A DNA stretch of 40,296 nucleotides from Azolla pinnata (GCA_037176905.1 JBBBWG010033174.1:1-40296), one strand, 5' to 3'. Shown: positions 1-12,653, numbered from the stretch's first letter. The notes: generated by a model from the letters alone, not told the origin. Program-made: numbers and translations.

Positions 1-589
1 ATATACACACTAGTGGTAATAGGGTTTAGAGAGAGTATATGTGCATGAGAGATCATTATAAACAATATTATTCTTTTTGTCTCTCTCCATCTCTCTATTT
101 GTGTGTATTTATGGAGTTATATTATTTTGCTACGTAGATTGATTACGGACAACACCTTTTTAACACAACTTGCTTGAACCGAGATATATCGTTATAATCG
201 ATCTATTTAATTCATATATTTGAATAAATTGAATCAACTAGATCATATATGTTGTTATTTATATTTGTCTATTGTCTTCTTCTTCCTCCTCTTCTTTTAG
301 CCACTTAATTAAGCCACTACTCTTATGTCATTGTCCCGTCATGAACATTTTAGATTATAATAAAGGCATTTATTATATAATTGTATGTTAGACCAACTAG
401 TTATACCACTCATATGCAAATGTGGATTAAATATGCAGTAACAAGTGCGTTTATTTTGTAGCAAATATGTAATATGGTCACGACAAATTTGAAGTAAACA
501 TTTTTGCAACATAGCTGCATATTTGTTGCAATATAGACGTACCTATTACTGCAATGTAGACGTGAGATTTGCTACACATTTGTTACATA

Positions 590-735
590 GTTGTTGCATA
601 ATAGTTGCATGGTAGTTGCATGGTAGTTGCATATTTGTTGTATAGTAATTAGCAATGCATGGTAGTTTGCATATTTGCTACATAGTAATTGCATGATAGT
701 TGCATGGTAGCCGCATAGTAGCTTCACATTAGCCT
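590..735. repeat. Short degenerate tandem repeat, TAGTTGCATGG type
   Basis: The word TAGTTGCAT recurs many times at roughly 11-20 base spacing, with variants in which TAGTTTGCAT or TAGCCGCAT replace it. It looks like slippage-derived low-complexity DNA. Similar TTTGTTGCAT words occur just upstream, from about 500. Confidence 0.7.
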
Positions 736-884
736 ATATCATCTTCTATTCACCTGAATATGTATATATACATGTATAGTCATCTAAATATACAACATAC
801 ATGCATATTTATGTGTATATGCATAGATATGTGCATATTCGTTTATATACATGCGTACAAGTTTGGTGCATATTCATCTATAAA

Positions 885-960
885 CGTTCACATACAAGCA
901 TATTCACCTGTATATGCAGAAATACATGCATATTCACCTGTATATGCATACATACATACA
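885..960. repeat. Two-copy 30-bp tandem repeat
   Basis: The block ATTCACCTGTATATGCA appears twice about 30 bases apart, each copy preceded by a CATGCAT or CAAGCAT word. It sits inside a longer CATATA-rich tract and carries no recognisable gene. Confidence 0.6.
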
Positions 961-1084
961 AATACACATAAATATTCATATATTCATGTAGATTTACATG
1001 CATATGTAGATGTATACATGTATATTGATCTGTTTAATATGGATAGATATATAAATATAGTATTTGTATATCATAAAAAATGTA

Positions 1085-1290
1085 TTTACTATCTATATTA
1101 TATAATTGTATGTTGGACCAATTGGTTAGACTATTTGATTGTGTCAAATGAGGTCATTGTTTTGAATCTTGCCTATGCAGAAACAATGTTGTTGTAAATG
1201 TGTAGTAAATATGAAATATGGTCGTACCTATGTTTCAATAAACGGAGCGTCTATAATCATGACAAATTTGTAGCGAATAATTTTGTAGCA
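1085..1290 (+). mobile_element. tRNA-derived SINE head or tRNA-like relic, with diverged upstream copy
   Basis: An A-box-like word (TGGACCAATTGG, 1114-1125) and a B-box-like word (GTTTTGAATCT, 1159-1169) lie 45 bases apart, the spacing of a tRNA. Between them is a perfect 5-bp anticodon stem, ATTTG (1133-1137) with CAAAT (1145-1149), enclosing a 7-base loop that starts A-T-TGT. That gives anticodon TGT, threonine type. The T stem and acceptor stem do not pair, so this is not a working tRNA. A diverged copy of the same block starts near 370 (ATTATATAATTGTATGTT is shared), and both copies are followed by a similar tail containing AATATGG, GACAAATTTG and TTTTG. Repetition plus a tRNA-like head suggests a tRNA-derived SINE. 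A lone tRNA pseudogene remains possible. Confidence 0.5.
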
Positions 1291-1383
1291 AGATCGTGGT
1301 AAATGGAGCGTCTACGGTTGTGTGTATAGTCGCAGCTACAGACGCATCTAAACTCACCAATACCTCGTAGTGTATATTAATAT

Positions 1384-2943
1384 GCAGAAGTCAGTGTTGA
1401 TTAGATGCATTGAACAAGATTTGGTTAATCTTGGTTGGAGTGGTCGAATATTTGATAAAGGGAAGATTTGTCGGCATTTACGTTACCTGACTAGTGTGGA
1501 TATTTCGTTATATTAAAACCTAACTTGGATTTCTAGGACCATATTAGATAAATTTATACGTCGGAAGTCCCAAGCTTGGTCGTTTGTTACTCGTCTCAAA
1601 GTCGTGCAAGCAAATATGATTCCGATGATTTCATATTTTTTGCTTTTGTTACCTAGGACAAAAAAAATCACTTGATCGGTTGGCTAATGCTCTCAAGTTT
1701 AGATTATGGAAGAAAGAGTCCAACATTGGTATATATTAGGTTTCATGGCTTCATATGTATACCCTAAAACAGTTAGGAGGAGCAAGTTTACTTAATTTGG
1801 AAGATCATATGGTTGCTCGAAGGTTTATCCTCTTGAAAGAGATGTGTCGAGGTTCAGAAGGTATGGATATAATATGGTAAGACAAGAATTACAACTTCAT
1901 GGCGGCATGTTGTTAATATCACTCGATCATTTAAATGTTTAGAATCTACTATTGTTTAACATTTAGTAGTGTTTTGGCAAAAAAGTGTGAAGTTGTTCAA
2001 TTGAAAACCACCTGGATGTAGAAAAGATTTCAACTCTTTGCCGGTAAAGGTAATAATATCTTCAAGATCATTACAATGGGATGGAAAAGACAGATTAAAG
2101 TCAAAGTTCAATAAAATGGCAAAACTAGGTGTGGTAACTGTTGAGAATGATATTTTAGAGTCATAGAGGCAGATGATGGCTTTTCGAACTATAAGAAGTA
2201 GATTTAATATGCATCTTGAATATGGTCAGATTTGGCAATCAATATTAGATTTGCCTATTTTATCATCACCGATTCTACAATTGGTGGTGGAGGAACGTGA
2301 AAAGCTGGACTTTTTTATAACAAGAAATCATTATTTATAGTGAACACTAATGATGTTTACCATAAGTTAGTTAAGGATAGAGTTTGGGTGTAGAGCAAGG
2401 TTTTGGATATATGGCACATTACCCATGGAGGTGTATGGGGTTCTAGAGTTTTGGATGCAAACGTGTCTTTTTGGCGTGCCATGGTTGGTGGGCTGCCTTT
2501 GGCCATGAATTTAAAACACAGACACGTTTTTAGTGGTGCATGTGTCTTTTCTCGACACAAATTTATATCTTGTCATGTTGCTAAAGGTATATTGATAGTT
2601 ATACATCACGAATGTGGGGGTCATCAATTGGAAATGTTTTGTCACATTTTCAATGGGTTTTCATTGAAGGTGATGGAGTTTTACCAACCTCGGCATATAA
2701 GGTTGTGTTTGATTATTTGAGGTACTTGGGTATGCGGTATAAATGGAACTTCCAGAACGGTTTCTTATCTGATGACTTTTCTGGAATATCTCAACATATA
2801 TGTAGGATAAGAGGAAAGTTGATCTGGCAGTTTTCACAATTATATGGTACGAGAACTCTATTCCTAGATGAGTTAGATTTTTGTCGTTTTGTATTGCAAC
2901 GCCTTAGAAGGTTGCCTTTTGCCACATCGCTACTTTTGAAGTA
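1384..2943 (+). mobile_element. Degenerate non-LTR retrotransposon (LINE), 3' half of reverse transcriptase ORF
   Basis: Conceptual translation on the + strand, jumping between frames and across several stops, gives pieces that look like the C-terminal part of a plant LINE reverse transcriptase: a segment near 1540-1660 (DKFIRRKSQAW, then MIPMISYFLLLLP), then LKQLGGASLLNLEDHMVARR near 1765-1825, the usual position of the PK..GG.G..... motif. Near 2460-2560 the frame reads FWRAMVGGLPLAMNLKHRHV, resembling the zinc-binding region after plant LINE reverse transcriptases. A 110-codon open stretch (2612-2944) may be its continuation. The frame is broken throughout, so the element is dead. No 5' end, poly(A) tail or target-site duplication was identified. 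Family assignment rests on motif resemblance only. Confidence 0.5.
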
Positions 2944-3618
2944 GTTTCGATAGCAAGGTTTTTTTCTTTTTGCATTGTCATGTTGTTTTAACAAAAACAT
3001 ACATTTCCTGAGAAAAAAAAAAGAAAGAAGAGAAGAAGAAGAAGAAGAAGAAGAATGAAGAAGAAGAAAGGAGGAGCACGAGCGATGGGTTGGAGTTGTT
3101 GGAGGAGGAGCAAAGCAAAGGGCTAGCAGTAGTACTAGTACTAGTAGGTGCCCAAGCATCTTTCCATCGCCATCAGCTCTCTTCCTCTTCCTCGCTCCCC
3201 CCCCGCGATTCGTTCTCCTGCAATTCATCAATGGGAAGTCTTCCACGACTCGATCTCAACTCGCTCAAAGCTGAGATATCAGAGGAATACTCCCCGAATT
3301 AGGCCTCGTCGCCCCTTTCTAAAGACATACCCGCCATACGCTTGATGCTTGGCATGGTCGTTTTCTTTTAGCACAGACCCATCTTGACAGGATCAGAAAA
3401 GTAGGACAGCCCCTTGTAAGATTTTAACTCTTCATTTGTCTCTTGTTTGGGCCTAACTCGAATTAGGTTCCATGAAAATTGCTTCCTTCCTTTGATTCGG
3501 GCAAAAGAAGAGAGTTGCCTATGTAAATGTTTGTGTTTCTGTGCAAGATCCGGGGATTTTTTATCGCCTACAGAGGTGCTCAGCAGATCACAGTATATAC
3601 CAGGGAAGAGGAAAAAGC
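2944..3618 (+). promoter_or_regulatory. Upstream region of the PP2C gene with GAA tract
   Basis: This stretch lies between the LINE relic and the PP2C start. It holds a purine run (AAGAAG repeats, about 3009-3070) and a pyrimidine-rich patch around 3180-3215. No coding exon is recognisable. The core promoter and 5' UTR of the phosphatase gene probably lie here, but I could not fix a TATA box or transcription start. Confidence 0.4.
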
Positions 3619-3923
3619 ATGAGCTGCCTCAATGCCATCCTTTCAGCCGGTGAGCCACCCAGTGGAGAAGCCAGTGGAGGGGGTCAAAGGTACACGCACC
3701 CTATGCTGTCTTTCTCAAAAAATCAGGTTTTGGTCATGGCTAGTACCTGTTTTTCTCATCATTTTTTTCCTGTCACCAGAATTGTGGGGCTCTGTGACTT
3801 TCTGAGCATGAGTCTGAAAAGGTTAAAAATGGCCTTTGGGCAAGAAACACTCTCACATGATAGGAAAGTGTCAAATTGATGGTTGATTTGTGCTATGTAC
3901 ATGTTTATCGAAGGGCTCAGGGT

Positions 3924-4008
<85 letters not shown>

Positions 4009-6271
4009 TTGCGTGCTTGTGTGCATGTGTGTGACAGCAATTAGAATTGAATTACAGCTGATGTTTGCAGGCTTTCGGAGTTTGCATTGTTCTTTCATCG
4101 CATCATTCTTAATTCATTTGCAGTGCTATATCAATACTGGTGTATGCATGTTTCCCCTTAGATATCCTCCGATTCCAAATAAGATTTGGAAGTACGAAAT
4201 TGTCCTTTTCACTTTCTGGTAGCTTACTAGACATGCGAAAGAGTTGAAATAATTTCCTGTTGTTCATATCACTTGGCTGAAATACTCATTATCGGGATAT
4301 TGCACAGTGAGAATGCAAAATGCAGCTATGGCTTTTCGAGCTTACGGGGGAAACGAGCTTTCATGGAAGATTTCTACGAGGCTCGGTTTGCTCTAGTTGA
4401 GAACAACACTGTTGGCTTATTTGGCGTGTTTGATGGTAAGCATACAAGGTGTTGCTTTCTGTTCATATTTGTGTTTCCTGTTTTCTTGATAAATTCGTAC
4501 TGGAAAATGTGAGCAATGCCTCTCAGGTCATGGCGGCTCTCGTGCAGCAGAATATGTCCAGAAAAACCTATTTGAAAATCTGATTAAGCATCCAAGTTTT
4601 ATATCCGATACTACAGCTGCCATAGGTATGGAATACTGTGGAATATATGTGACAGTAGGTAGAAAGAAATACCTGATGCCAATGGCTTCTTCAGCATATA
4701 TGGTTGAGAAGAACTAAGACAAATTCATGCTTGCAGTCGAGGCATATCAGCAAACGGATTCTGAGTATCTAAAAGCTGAAAACAGTCAGCAGCATAGAGA
4801 TGCTGGCTCGACTGCTTCCACTGCAGTGCTTGTGGGTGATCGGTTGCTTGTCGCAAATGTTGGTGATTCTAGAGCTGTTATTTGCAGGGCTGGACAAGGT
4901 AAGAGCACATTTCCTCCTCTCACTTTTTCTCTTTCTGTCCCCATCTGGTTATGGAGAAGAGCACACTCTCTAAATGCCTGCATTGTTTTGTGGGAGCCGT
5001 TTTTATGCCTCTTTTGTAGACCCTTCATCTTGGAGAGCTTTTCAAAAAGTAGAAATAATTTTAAAACATTTTAGACCTTTTAACACACAATCTTACCATA
5101 TTTTAAGAAAATTTCAGTTATTCATGCACATGTCTAATTAGTGCATAATGGAGTTCCCTGATGCAGAGTTTTCAACACATTGGTAGTACCAGTGCCTAAG
5201 CGGATTCCCTTTTCCAAAGTTCTTAACACATCTTTTATAAAGTTTAGACATTTTGAAGGTTGCGTCAATGCATAAGGGGATTTCCTTACCCAAAGTCTTT
5301 TTAACAGAGGTTAGACGTTTTGATGCTAATATCGCCGCATTTGCCTTGTACAATGTAGTCAACACATTTTATTTAGACACGGTGAAGGTAGTAACAGTTA
5401 TGCTCAGGTAGATATGCAAAGTTGTAATGCATTTTATTTAGAGGTTTTGAAGATAATATCAGTGCAGAAGGAGATTCCCTTATGGAAAGTTTTTCCTTAA
5501 CACGGTTTGGACATTTGAAAACCTGAAGGGAGTATTAGTGCGTAAGGAAACTCCCTTATGCAAAGATTTTGTTTGACACATTCTATTTAGACGTTTTGAT
5601 GATGGTATCAGTTATAGCCCTCAGTACATGTGTGTATCGGATTTGCAGCCATTGCACTTTCAAATGATCATAAACCCAACCGGAAAGATGAGCGCCAACG
5701 TATCGAACAAGCAGGAGGAGTTGTTGTGTGGGCTGGGACATGGAGAGTGGGTGGTGTCCTTGCCGTGTCACGTGCGTTTGGAGACCGTTTGTTGAAGCAG
5801 TATGTCGTGGCTGAACCTGAAGTCCAAGTGAGGCTTTCTTTGCCATTTGCTAGTTATGTCTGATCTGTGCATCGGAGCTCATTGCCTGCAACAAGAATGG
5901 GTCATTCATTCGTGTCATCTTCTTTTTCTTTTTCATATATATGTAGGAGGAGATTGTAAACGACGAGGTCGAATTTTTGGTGCTTGCGAGTGATGGTCTG
6001 TGGGATGTTGTCACTAACCAGGTTTAAGAAGCTAAGCCATGCTAAGTTGAAATCGGTTTCAAAGGGTTTTCAACCACTTCTTCTTTCTGTTTCATGAGCG
6101 GGTTAACAGTGTTTTTTGGGGTGAAATCAGGACGCAGTCTCAATGGTGCAGTTGATTCCTGATGCTGAAGAAGCTGCAAGACGGCTTACTGAAGAGGCCT
6201 TACGGAAAGGTAGTGCAGACAATATAACTTGCATTGTCGTGAGGTTTCACAGTAATTTGCCATCCTCATGA
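3619..6271 (+). CDS. Protein phosphatase 2C (PPM type, WIN2/At4g31750-like), 7 exons, 284 aa
   Basis: Mg/Mn-dependent serine/threonine phosphatase. Exons: 3619-3689, 4308-4435, 4527-4625, 4737-4898, 5649-5827, 5947-6021, 6131-6271; every intron is GT-AG and the frame closes exactly. The whole catalytic core is present: MEDF with metal ligand D45, DGHGG (66-70), GDSRAV, SNDHKP (158-163), SRAFGD (194-199), LASDGLWD (226-233) and GSADN (265-269). The ATG at 3619 is chosen because the short first exon ([11 protein letters not shown]... SGGGQ) splices in phase to SENAKCSYG. That matches the N-terminus of the small Arabidopsis PP2C clade containing WIN2 and At5g24940, whose members are of similar length. 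It has no membrane segment and no regulatory extension, so it should be a soluble, nearly bare catalytic domain. WIN2 is linked to effector-triggered defence; that role here is inference. Intron 1 carries a GA/GT microsatellite and intron 4 a minisatellite. Confidence 0.93.
3929..4003. repeat. Compound (GA)n(GT)n microsatellite in PP2C intron 1
   Basis: An uninterrupted GA run to 3970 is followed directly by a GT run to 4003. It lies wholly inside the first intron, about 300 bases before exon 2. Confidence 0.95.
5060..5615. repeat. Degenerate ~67-bp minisatellite filling PP2C intron 4
   Basis: The words TTTAGAC.TTTTGA, then ATCAGTGC, then AAGG.GATTCCCTTATGCAAAG, then TTAACACATT recur in the same order. 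The TTAGAC anchor or its variant falls at 5071, 5244, 5311, 5373, 5438, 5507 and 5587, spacing 62-80 bases after the first gap. The copies are well diverged, so the array is old. It makes up most of the 750-base intron and stops about 35 bases before the acceptor of exon 5. Confidence 0.85.
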
Positions 6272-7948
6272 TAGGCACACTGTATCAAATACAAGCACTG
6301 CTCACTTACAAATAACAGTCCTGCAAGGATGTGGGCATACCTCTCAAATCTTGATAGTTTGCAAATGCTGTTGCATATGTCGATATATATATTCAACAGA
6401 AGTAATAATATCATTTTCTTTGTTGTTAAAGTAGTACATGAACACTGAAGACGCTGCTTTGTGGTTATTGTGAAGGAAAATGATGGCTGAAAACATTGCG
6501 CTACTGCTGTTCTCAAGTAAAAATGATGACTGAAAGAAAGCACACAATATGAATAGCAGTTTTGCTGAATGTGTGGAAATTGTCTGCTGCTTGCTATATT
6601 GCCCACTTTGAATTACTAATTTTACACACCAACGTACTTGCCAAATCTGGATGTATTTGAAGGAATGGCAGAGCAAGATATGGAAATGACTCGTCTTCAC
6701 TGATCGGTCAACAAATTTGTGTCTAATATTTGTAAAATCAGAAATTTTCATAGACAATGCATCCTTTGGTTGTCATAGAATCCCCATGTGTAATGGATTA
6801 AGCACATGAAAGTTTGCATATACAGACTCGGAATCTGTGTTATGCTGTGCTGATAGTATACACGCAGTGCAAAGCAGAGAGCTGGCTGAAAGTAGCGACA
6901 AAGAATCTATAGTCTGAAACTATTGTTAAGATTGATGATTGACTGGAAGCTTTCAGTAACTAGTCCGTCGAAACCTCTTGACAAAACACTGTTTGTCATT
7001 GTAGGTTTAGATGTCGCGTTGACCAAAATGAAATGGCAACGTCCCAATGTGGCAACATTGATGACCTTCAGATCATGTGTCAATTAGATGACATCGTACC
7101 CGATGCATAACACATACACAACAGCTATCTTTGACAGCCTTGTCTTATTAAAGGCCATTGAAAATGAGTCCTTACACTAGTGCACGGATGAAGGGGATCT
7201 AGATTGTCCAGCTTTTTACTCTGTGATTTGTAGTCCTTAACATCACTAGTAAAAGCACAGCGTCCTTCAGCACCCACCATTCCTGCTAGATCTCATCATT
7301 TTATGTGTGAAGAATTCATACAATGAAACAAGCTTTCGAAATCTTCCTCTTACCTCTTCAGGAAATACAAAAATCCCAACAATAAGACAAGTGGCTGGCT
7401 CTGTAGTATGAAAGTTAGCAAGGCGCTAGCATCACCTCAAAAAAATGCCGGACTTCTTCACGGATCACAAGAAAAAGAATAAAATACGGAAGAGAGATGG
7501 TTAGGAATCTCGATTCCTCGCTTTACAACCGAATGCCGCTGCTGAATGCACGTCCCTTGATGAGTAGACGATGCAAAGGCTTTGCAAAGTGGATGGATAT
7601 AGTCAGCATTCAAACTGCAAAACGAATCATGGTGCATCAATGGCTCGAGATGAGAAGAGTTTCAAGCATTGGAATGAGCAAAGTGATTCATGGGTGTATG
7701 TTTTGCTTTGGAAATAAAAAGATAGAGAAACTCATTTGAGGAAAATATGGTGAGATATTTCGGGCATTCCGTCCGAGTACCTACTACTGTTCCTTGTGAA
7801 GAGGATCAATCGAGGCAAAATCTCATCAAAGAGATCGAAAAGGAGTAGCTTGAGGAAGGACCAGCATCGAATGAATGAGCTGCAACCAATTCAGGATATG
7901 CGAAATGAAGGAGAACCCTGAACCTCTCAAATATACATACATTGGACC
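6272..7948. other. Intergenic region between convergent PP2C and TTL genes
   Basis: No coding sequence is recognisable on either strand. Open frames here are short and lack family motifs. The 3' UTRs of the PP2C gene (from the left) and the TTL gene (from the right) must end in this stretch. No repeat family stands out. Confidence 0.5.
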
Positions 7949-10900
7949 TTAGAAGCTGTAATGCTTCACAGCGCATTCCAAGGCCTGTTGGGACGGCCCT
8001 GCGATTTCTTTCAGTTTCTGCCCATTCTTGAAGATTTTGAATGTCGGGATGAACGTGAGGCTCTCGTCTTTGGCGATGACAGGATTGTCATCCACATCCA
8101 CCTGCATACATCATAGAAGGAAAACAGGGCATGTTATTGAGGATGCAGCCCTAGATTTCTGGAGGGTGAAAAACCACAAAGCAGGAAGGTACTCTCAGAA
8201 GCCCCAAAGTGTTAGATTACGGACCTTCACAAAATGTACGCAGGGATATCGTTGGCACAGCTGGTCAACGAACGAAGAGATCTCTCGGCAACGATCATTG
8301 CGCCGGGTTACAAACTCTACCACTGACAGACCTAGGGAAGAGATGAAGAAGAAGAAGAATCATCAAGCGAATCAGCTGTGCATTGTCCAAGACCGAATAC
8401 GTTTTTCCGAGCAAAACTCGGTTGGGTGTTTCTGAATACGTTTGTTATTCTGGATATTTTGGATTCTTATGCAAGAGGTATGTGTAAAAATACAAGGAGC
8501 AAATTCTTGCTTGATCCATCATATCATGTAAAAAAACAGGATTCCCCTTTTCTTTTTGAAACTGTTCCAAACCATGCATTTTCAAAACTCCTGTGGAAAG
8601 CACAAGCAAGCATCTACATTTGGGTTAAAGGAGTGATGGAGGGGAGGGGAGAGATGGCAAACCTGGAGAGTTCACCACTGCTCTGAACTGATCCTTATCC
8701 AGGACCTCCTCCACACCACCGCCGAACCTCATCCTGTGCGTTTCCTCGCCCCTAGACTTCTTCATCGCGACTTGCAGATCGAAGAAGCCTCTGGCCACCA
8801 CCATGTCGTTGGGCAGTTCCCGCCTCAGCACCTCGTAGTCATTGAGAGCATCCTCCCATTGCTCGAGCTGCTCACGACGACAACAACAACAACAACAACA
8901 ACAACAAGAGAGGAGGAGAGATACATGAATGCCGATAAAAACAGGCCAAGCTTAATTTGTAGAAGCAGCAACAGATCGGGGCAACCACCAGCACCTTGGC
9001 ATTGCAATGAGCACGCCTCATGAGGGCTTTGATGTAAGTAGGCTGGGCGTTGAGAGCAGCATTACAGTCTTCGATGGCCTTCTCCCACTGGCCGATCTTG
9101 GATCGGCAGGCAGCACGGTTGCATAGGAGGACAGCATTGGCAGGGTCGCTCTCCAAGCCTTCTCCGTAGGCTGCGCATGCCTCGAAGAATTTCCCAGCAT
9201 TGAAGAGCTCGTTGCCCAACCGCCTTGCTTGCCCGATGCTCCGTGCCTTCCTCAACAGCCCAACTGCTCCGCGGCTGCGTGGATCCAGCTTCACCGCCGA
9301 TTCTGCTGCCTGAACCGCATCGTCAAACCTGTATGTACATACCAATCCCATACACCACATTTTTGAGAGACGCATTAGAGTACAGTAGAATCTCTGTTTT
9401 TATTCAGGATATCATCCATGAGGAGACTCATTGATTCTTGCCTCAGTGAAAACACCATACGCAAAGAGAAGCCATCTAAGCCTGTGAGTCCGTCTAGCAG
9501 GATTATTTGGAAAAGAATAGGCTGTGTGTGTCTCCTTCTTGGGAAGGGTTTTGGTTTACTGCCTTTTATTAAAATGAAAGCTCTCGATGTGGAACTCAGC
9601 CTGCACATTTGTGCTTAATCATCTTCCCTTAGAGTAGTATCCGACGCACACTTCCATATACTGTACTATCATGCCTTCCCAACATGTCGTCATGGCTATC
9701 AAGAATGTGGCGACGAGCATGTGAGAAGCAAGTGATACTCATGTCTTCAACTAGATTTTCATTGCACATCTTGCACATTGACATTGAGACGGAGTGAGAC
9801 ACAAACAGAAAACGTTTTTCAGTGTAAAACTCCTGATACGGGCATCGGCATGGTGCATACTGATCTCGATGTCCTCAGCTTAACACAGCCAGCCTTTAGG
9901 AAGACTATGCAATGTAAAAATTCTACAGTCAACTACCCATCCATGGAAACATCATGATTATGTGGGAAACAGATACACATACACACATGCTTCATTAGGA
10001 TGCATTTCATTGTCATTGTCCTTCTCGACTCAACTACTCTGCTGGAAAACAGAGCCCCGCCTAGCTGTCTAAGGCAATCATCAGTAGAAATGCAGCTACC
10101 CAAACCATCTTCACCCGAGAACTATCTTGAAAATTCTTAAAAGACAATCAGCAAAATTTATGCTCTCAGCTCACACCTTCCAAGAGACATCTCGATGTGG
10201 GCACGGAGCATATGCAAGAATGAGTCGGCTGGCACTACTCCTAGCTTGCACAGGGAAGCTTCTAGTTTCTGGGCTTCAGCGCATACAGCCTCCGCTTCTT
10301 CTTGTTTGTGCAACTTCAAGAGAGCCTCTGATTTGTAGCCGAGAACCTGCACATATAATATAATTTTATGCTGTGTATGATGAGAATCTAGGGATACATA
10401 CAGCCATCGAGACCATGTATGCATGTGTGTTCTTGAATATTCGAACCTGTGGTGCCGAATCGGCACCCGCCGCAATTGCAGCATTGCTCTCAGCCAGGGT
10501 GTTCCTCCAATTGCCCACCTTCCTTGCCTCGAGACACCTCGAGATATGCCTTTCCACTGTCTGCAGGTTGTGCACCATATCTTTTGCTTCAGTTGAGTGC
10601 CTCTTGGCACTCTCGATCAGACCCAGTCTAAAGATAAACAATCATGCGAAAAGTGAGAAACAATCCACTGCCAAGAAATGGCATGCCTTACATCTTCTAC
10701 TCTCAACTTGGACATCATCATCCAATGCCTAATAAACAGCCTCACTTTTCAGATCAAGGCTGTTAAACAACCAAGACACTCGATAGCAACTACGTGCAGA
10801 TGGACGAATACATGTTCTAGCTAGGCTTGGCTTTTTTTACATAGGTAGATCTTCCTCTGTATTCTTCAAATAGAAAGCCTAAAACCTACCTGATAACAAC

Positions 10901-11951
10901 AAAAGAGAATGAAATGAGGTTGCAGTAGTTGAAATGTCCACTCGATCAATGACAACCGATCTAAATTCAAAAACACGCCTTGGAAGAGAGGGGAAACACT
11001 ACCTGAGATAGAGATAAGCTGCTCTCTGGTGAGCTCGGGTATAATGAGGATCCAATCGAATCGCTTCTTCGCATTCTTGAACAGCTTCTCCCAAGCGGCC
11101 GAGCCCGATGAGGGCAGCAGCCCGATTGCTTCTATAGGGTGCATGGTTGGGGCACATGGCGATGGATTTCTCATAAAGAGCAACAGCTTCAGAGAAATTC
11201 CCCTTCTTGTAGAGTTCGTTCGCAGCGTTCTTAATCTCCTCAGGGTCATCGATGGATGGGGGGCAGGCATTGCGCGAGTCCTCGATGGGCTTGGCGGTGC
11301 TAGATCTCGAAGATGATGCGTGATGATTGAGAATGTTGCCCATCGGGACACTCGAATTCCATCGGCTGCCTCCGCATAAATTCCCAAGGCCGCTATTGAC
11401 CGGATGGGAGTTCGCATCATCGGCTTTCTTTGCAATGCAGCTCTCTACCCTGTCGCCAAATCCTCCAACTTGCTTGTTCGTCGAAGAAGCAGAAGCAGAA
11501 GCAGAAGCAGAAGAAGAAGAAGAGGCTTTTGATTTAGCTATGGACCCATTGATGCTAGCGCCGCTTAGTATGTTGCCCATGCCTCTGAGGTTGGAGGAGC
11601 CATCTTTGCTGTTCAGCACATTGCTTCGGGATCCAGGATCTTTAGGGTTGGGATCGGTGCTGCTGCCATATCCTCCCGCCCCAGGGGATCGTCTCCAAGA
11701 ATCTGCATTCGAGACAGGGGTAGCTCCATCAGCAGCAGAGACAGAGGCAGAGGCAGAGGAGGAGGTGCCTCCGTTGAAAGAGGCTCTGCGGCTATCTTTG
11801 GCAGAAGAGGCCGGAGCAGCCGTGAAGATGGTGCAATCCGCACTGCCAGTAGATGACCATCTGCGGCCGCCATTGCTGGTGCTTGCGACAGGGCTGGAAT
11901 CGGCGCCGATGAAGAGACCCAAACCACCCTGATGATGCTGATGATGATGCT

Positions 11952-11982
<31 letters not shown>

Positions 11983-12193
11983 ATGATGATGGGCGGTTCC
12001 TTTGAGATTCTTAGGGCTTATGCTCGTTTGATCTCCCGATTTGTGAAGCCGAGCATGGTGCTGGTTGCTGTGGCTCGGGCTGCTGCTCATGCTGCTGATG
12101 CCAGGCCGCCCATTTGGGGCCATGGTTTGCTCTGCAGATTTGTGGCTCCTGCTGCTGTTGCTGCTGCCATGGATCCGCAAGCTCGACAGCATC

Positions 12194-12224
<31 letters not shown>

Positions 12225-12613
12225 GTGAAGTAGCCGCATCGTCTTGCTTCAGAGCATCAGCACCATCGCGATCCACTGCATCGTTATGGGCTATGGAGAT
12301 CGGCCCATCGGAGCTGGCCATGGCAGCACCTGGCTTCTTCTTCTTCTCCTTCTGGGTTCCGAGATGGGGCCCAGAAGAACTCTCGCATTTCCCCTCGTTG
12401 TTGTTCGAATCTGAAGAGATTCTTACCTTGATCTTGTCGGCAGGAGGTTCCATGGAGGGGCCCAAGGCAGATTCTTTGCAGATGTCGCTATGATACCGCT
12501 TGGCTTCGATGGGCTGAGAAAGCTCTCCATTAGAGGAGCCCGATCTGCTCGCATCGAACGAACCATACCGCCCATTCCTCGTCATCGGGATCGCTTGCCG
12601 TAAGGACGAAGTC

Positions 12614-12653
<40 letters not shown>

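Larger units (their letters stand above)
1..1084. other. AT-rich intergenic repeat DNA, no gene
   Basis: No convincing coding sequence is visible. The stretch is AT-rich and built from short repeated words (TTGCAT, TAGTTGCATGG, CATATTCACCTGTATATGCA). A 145-codon open frame in the 760-1197 interval reads as tyrosine/isoleucine/histidine-rich low-complexity sequence because it lies in CATATA-type repeats, so I do not call it a gene. Confidence 0.6.

Noticed and set aside
760-1197. 145-codon open frame on the + strand
   Set aside because: It is the translation of CATATA/TGTATA repeats and a tRNA-like block; composition is low complexity and there is no gene context.
5-1370. Possible CACTA transposon, because of a GTAGTG end near 1365 and subterminal-looking short repeats
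   Set aside because: No matching CACTAC start with a three-base target duplication was found, and the short repeats are explained by tandem slippage.
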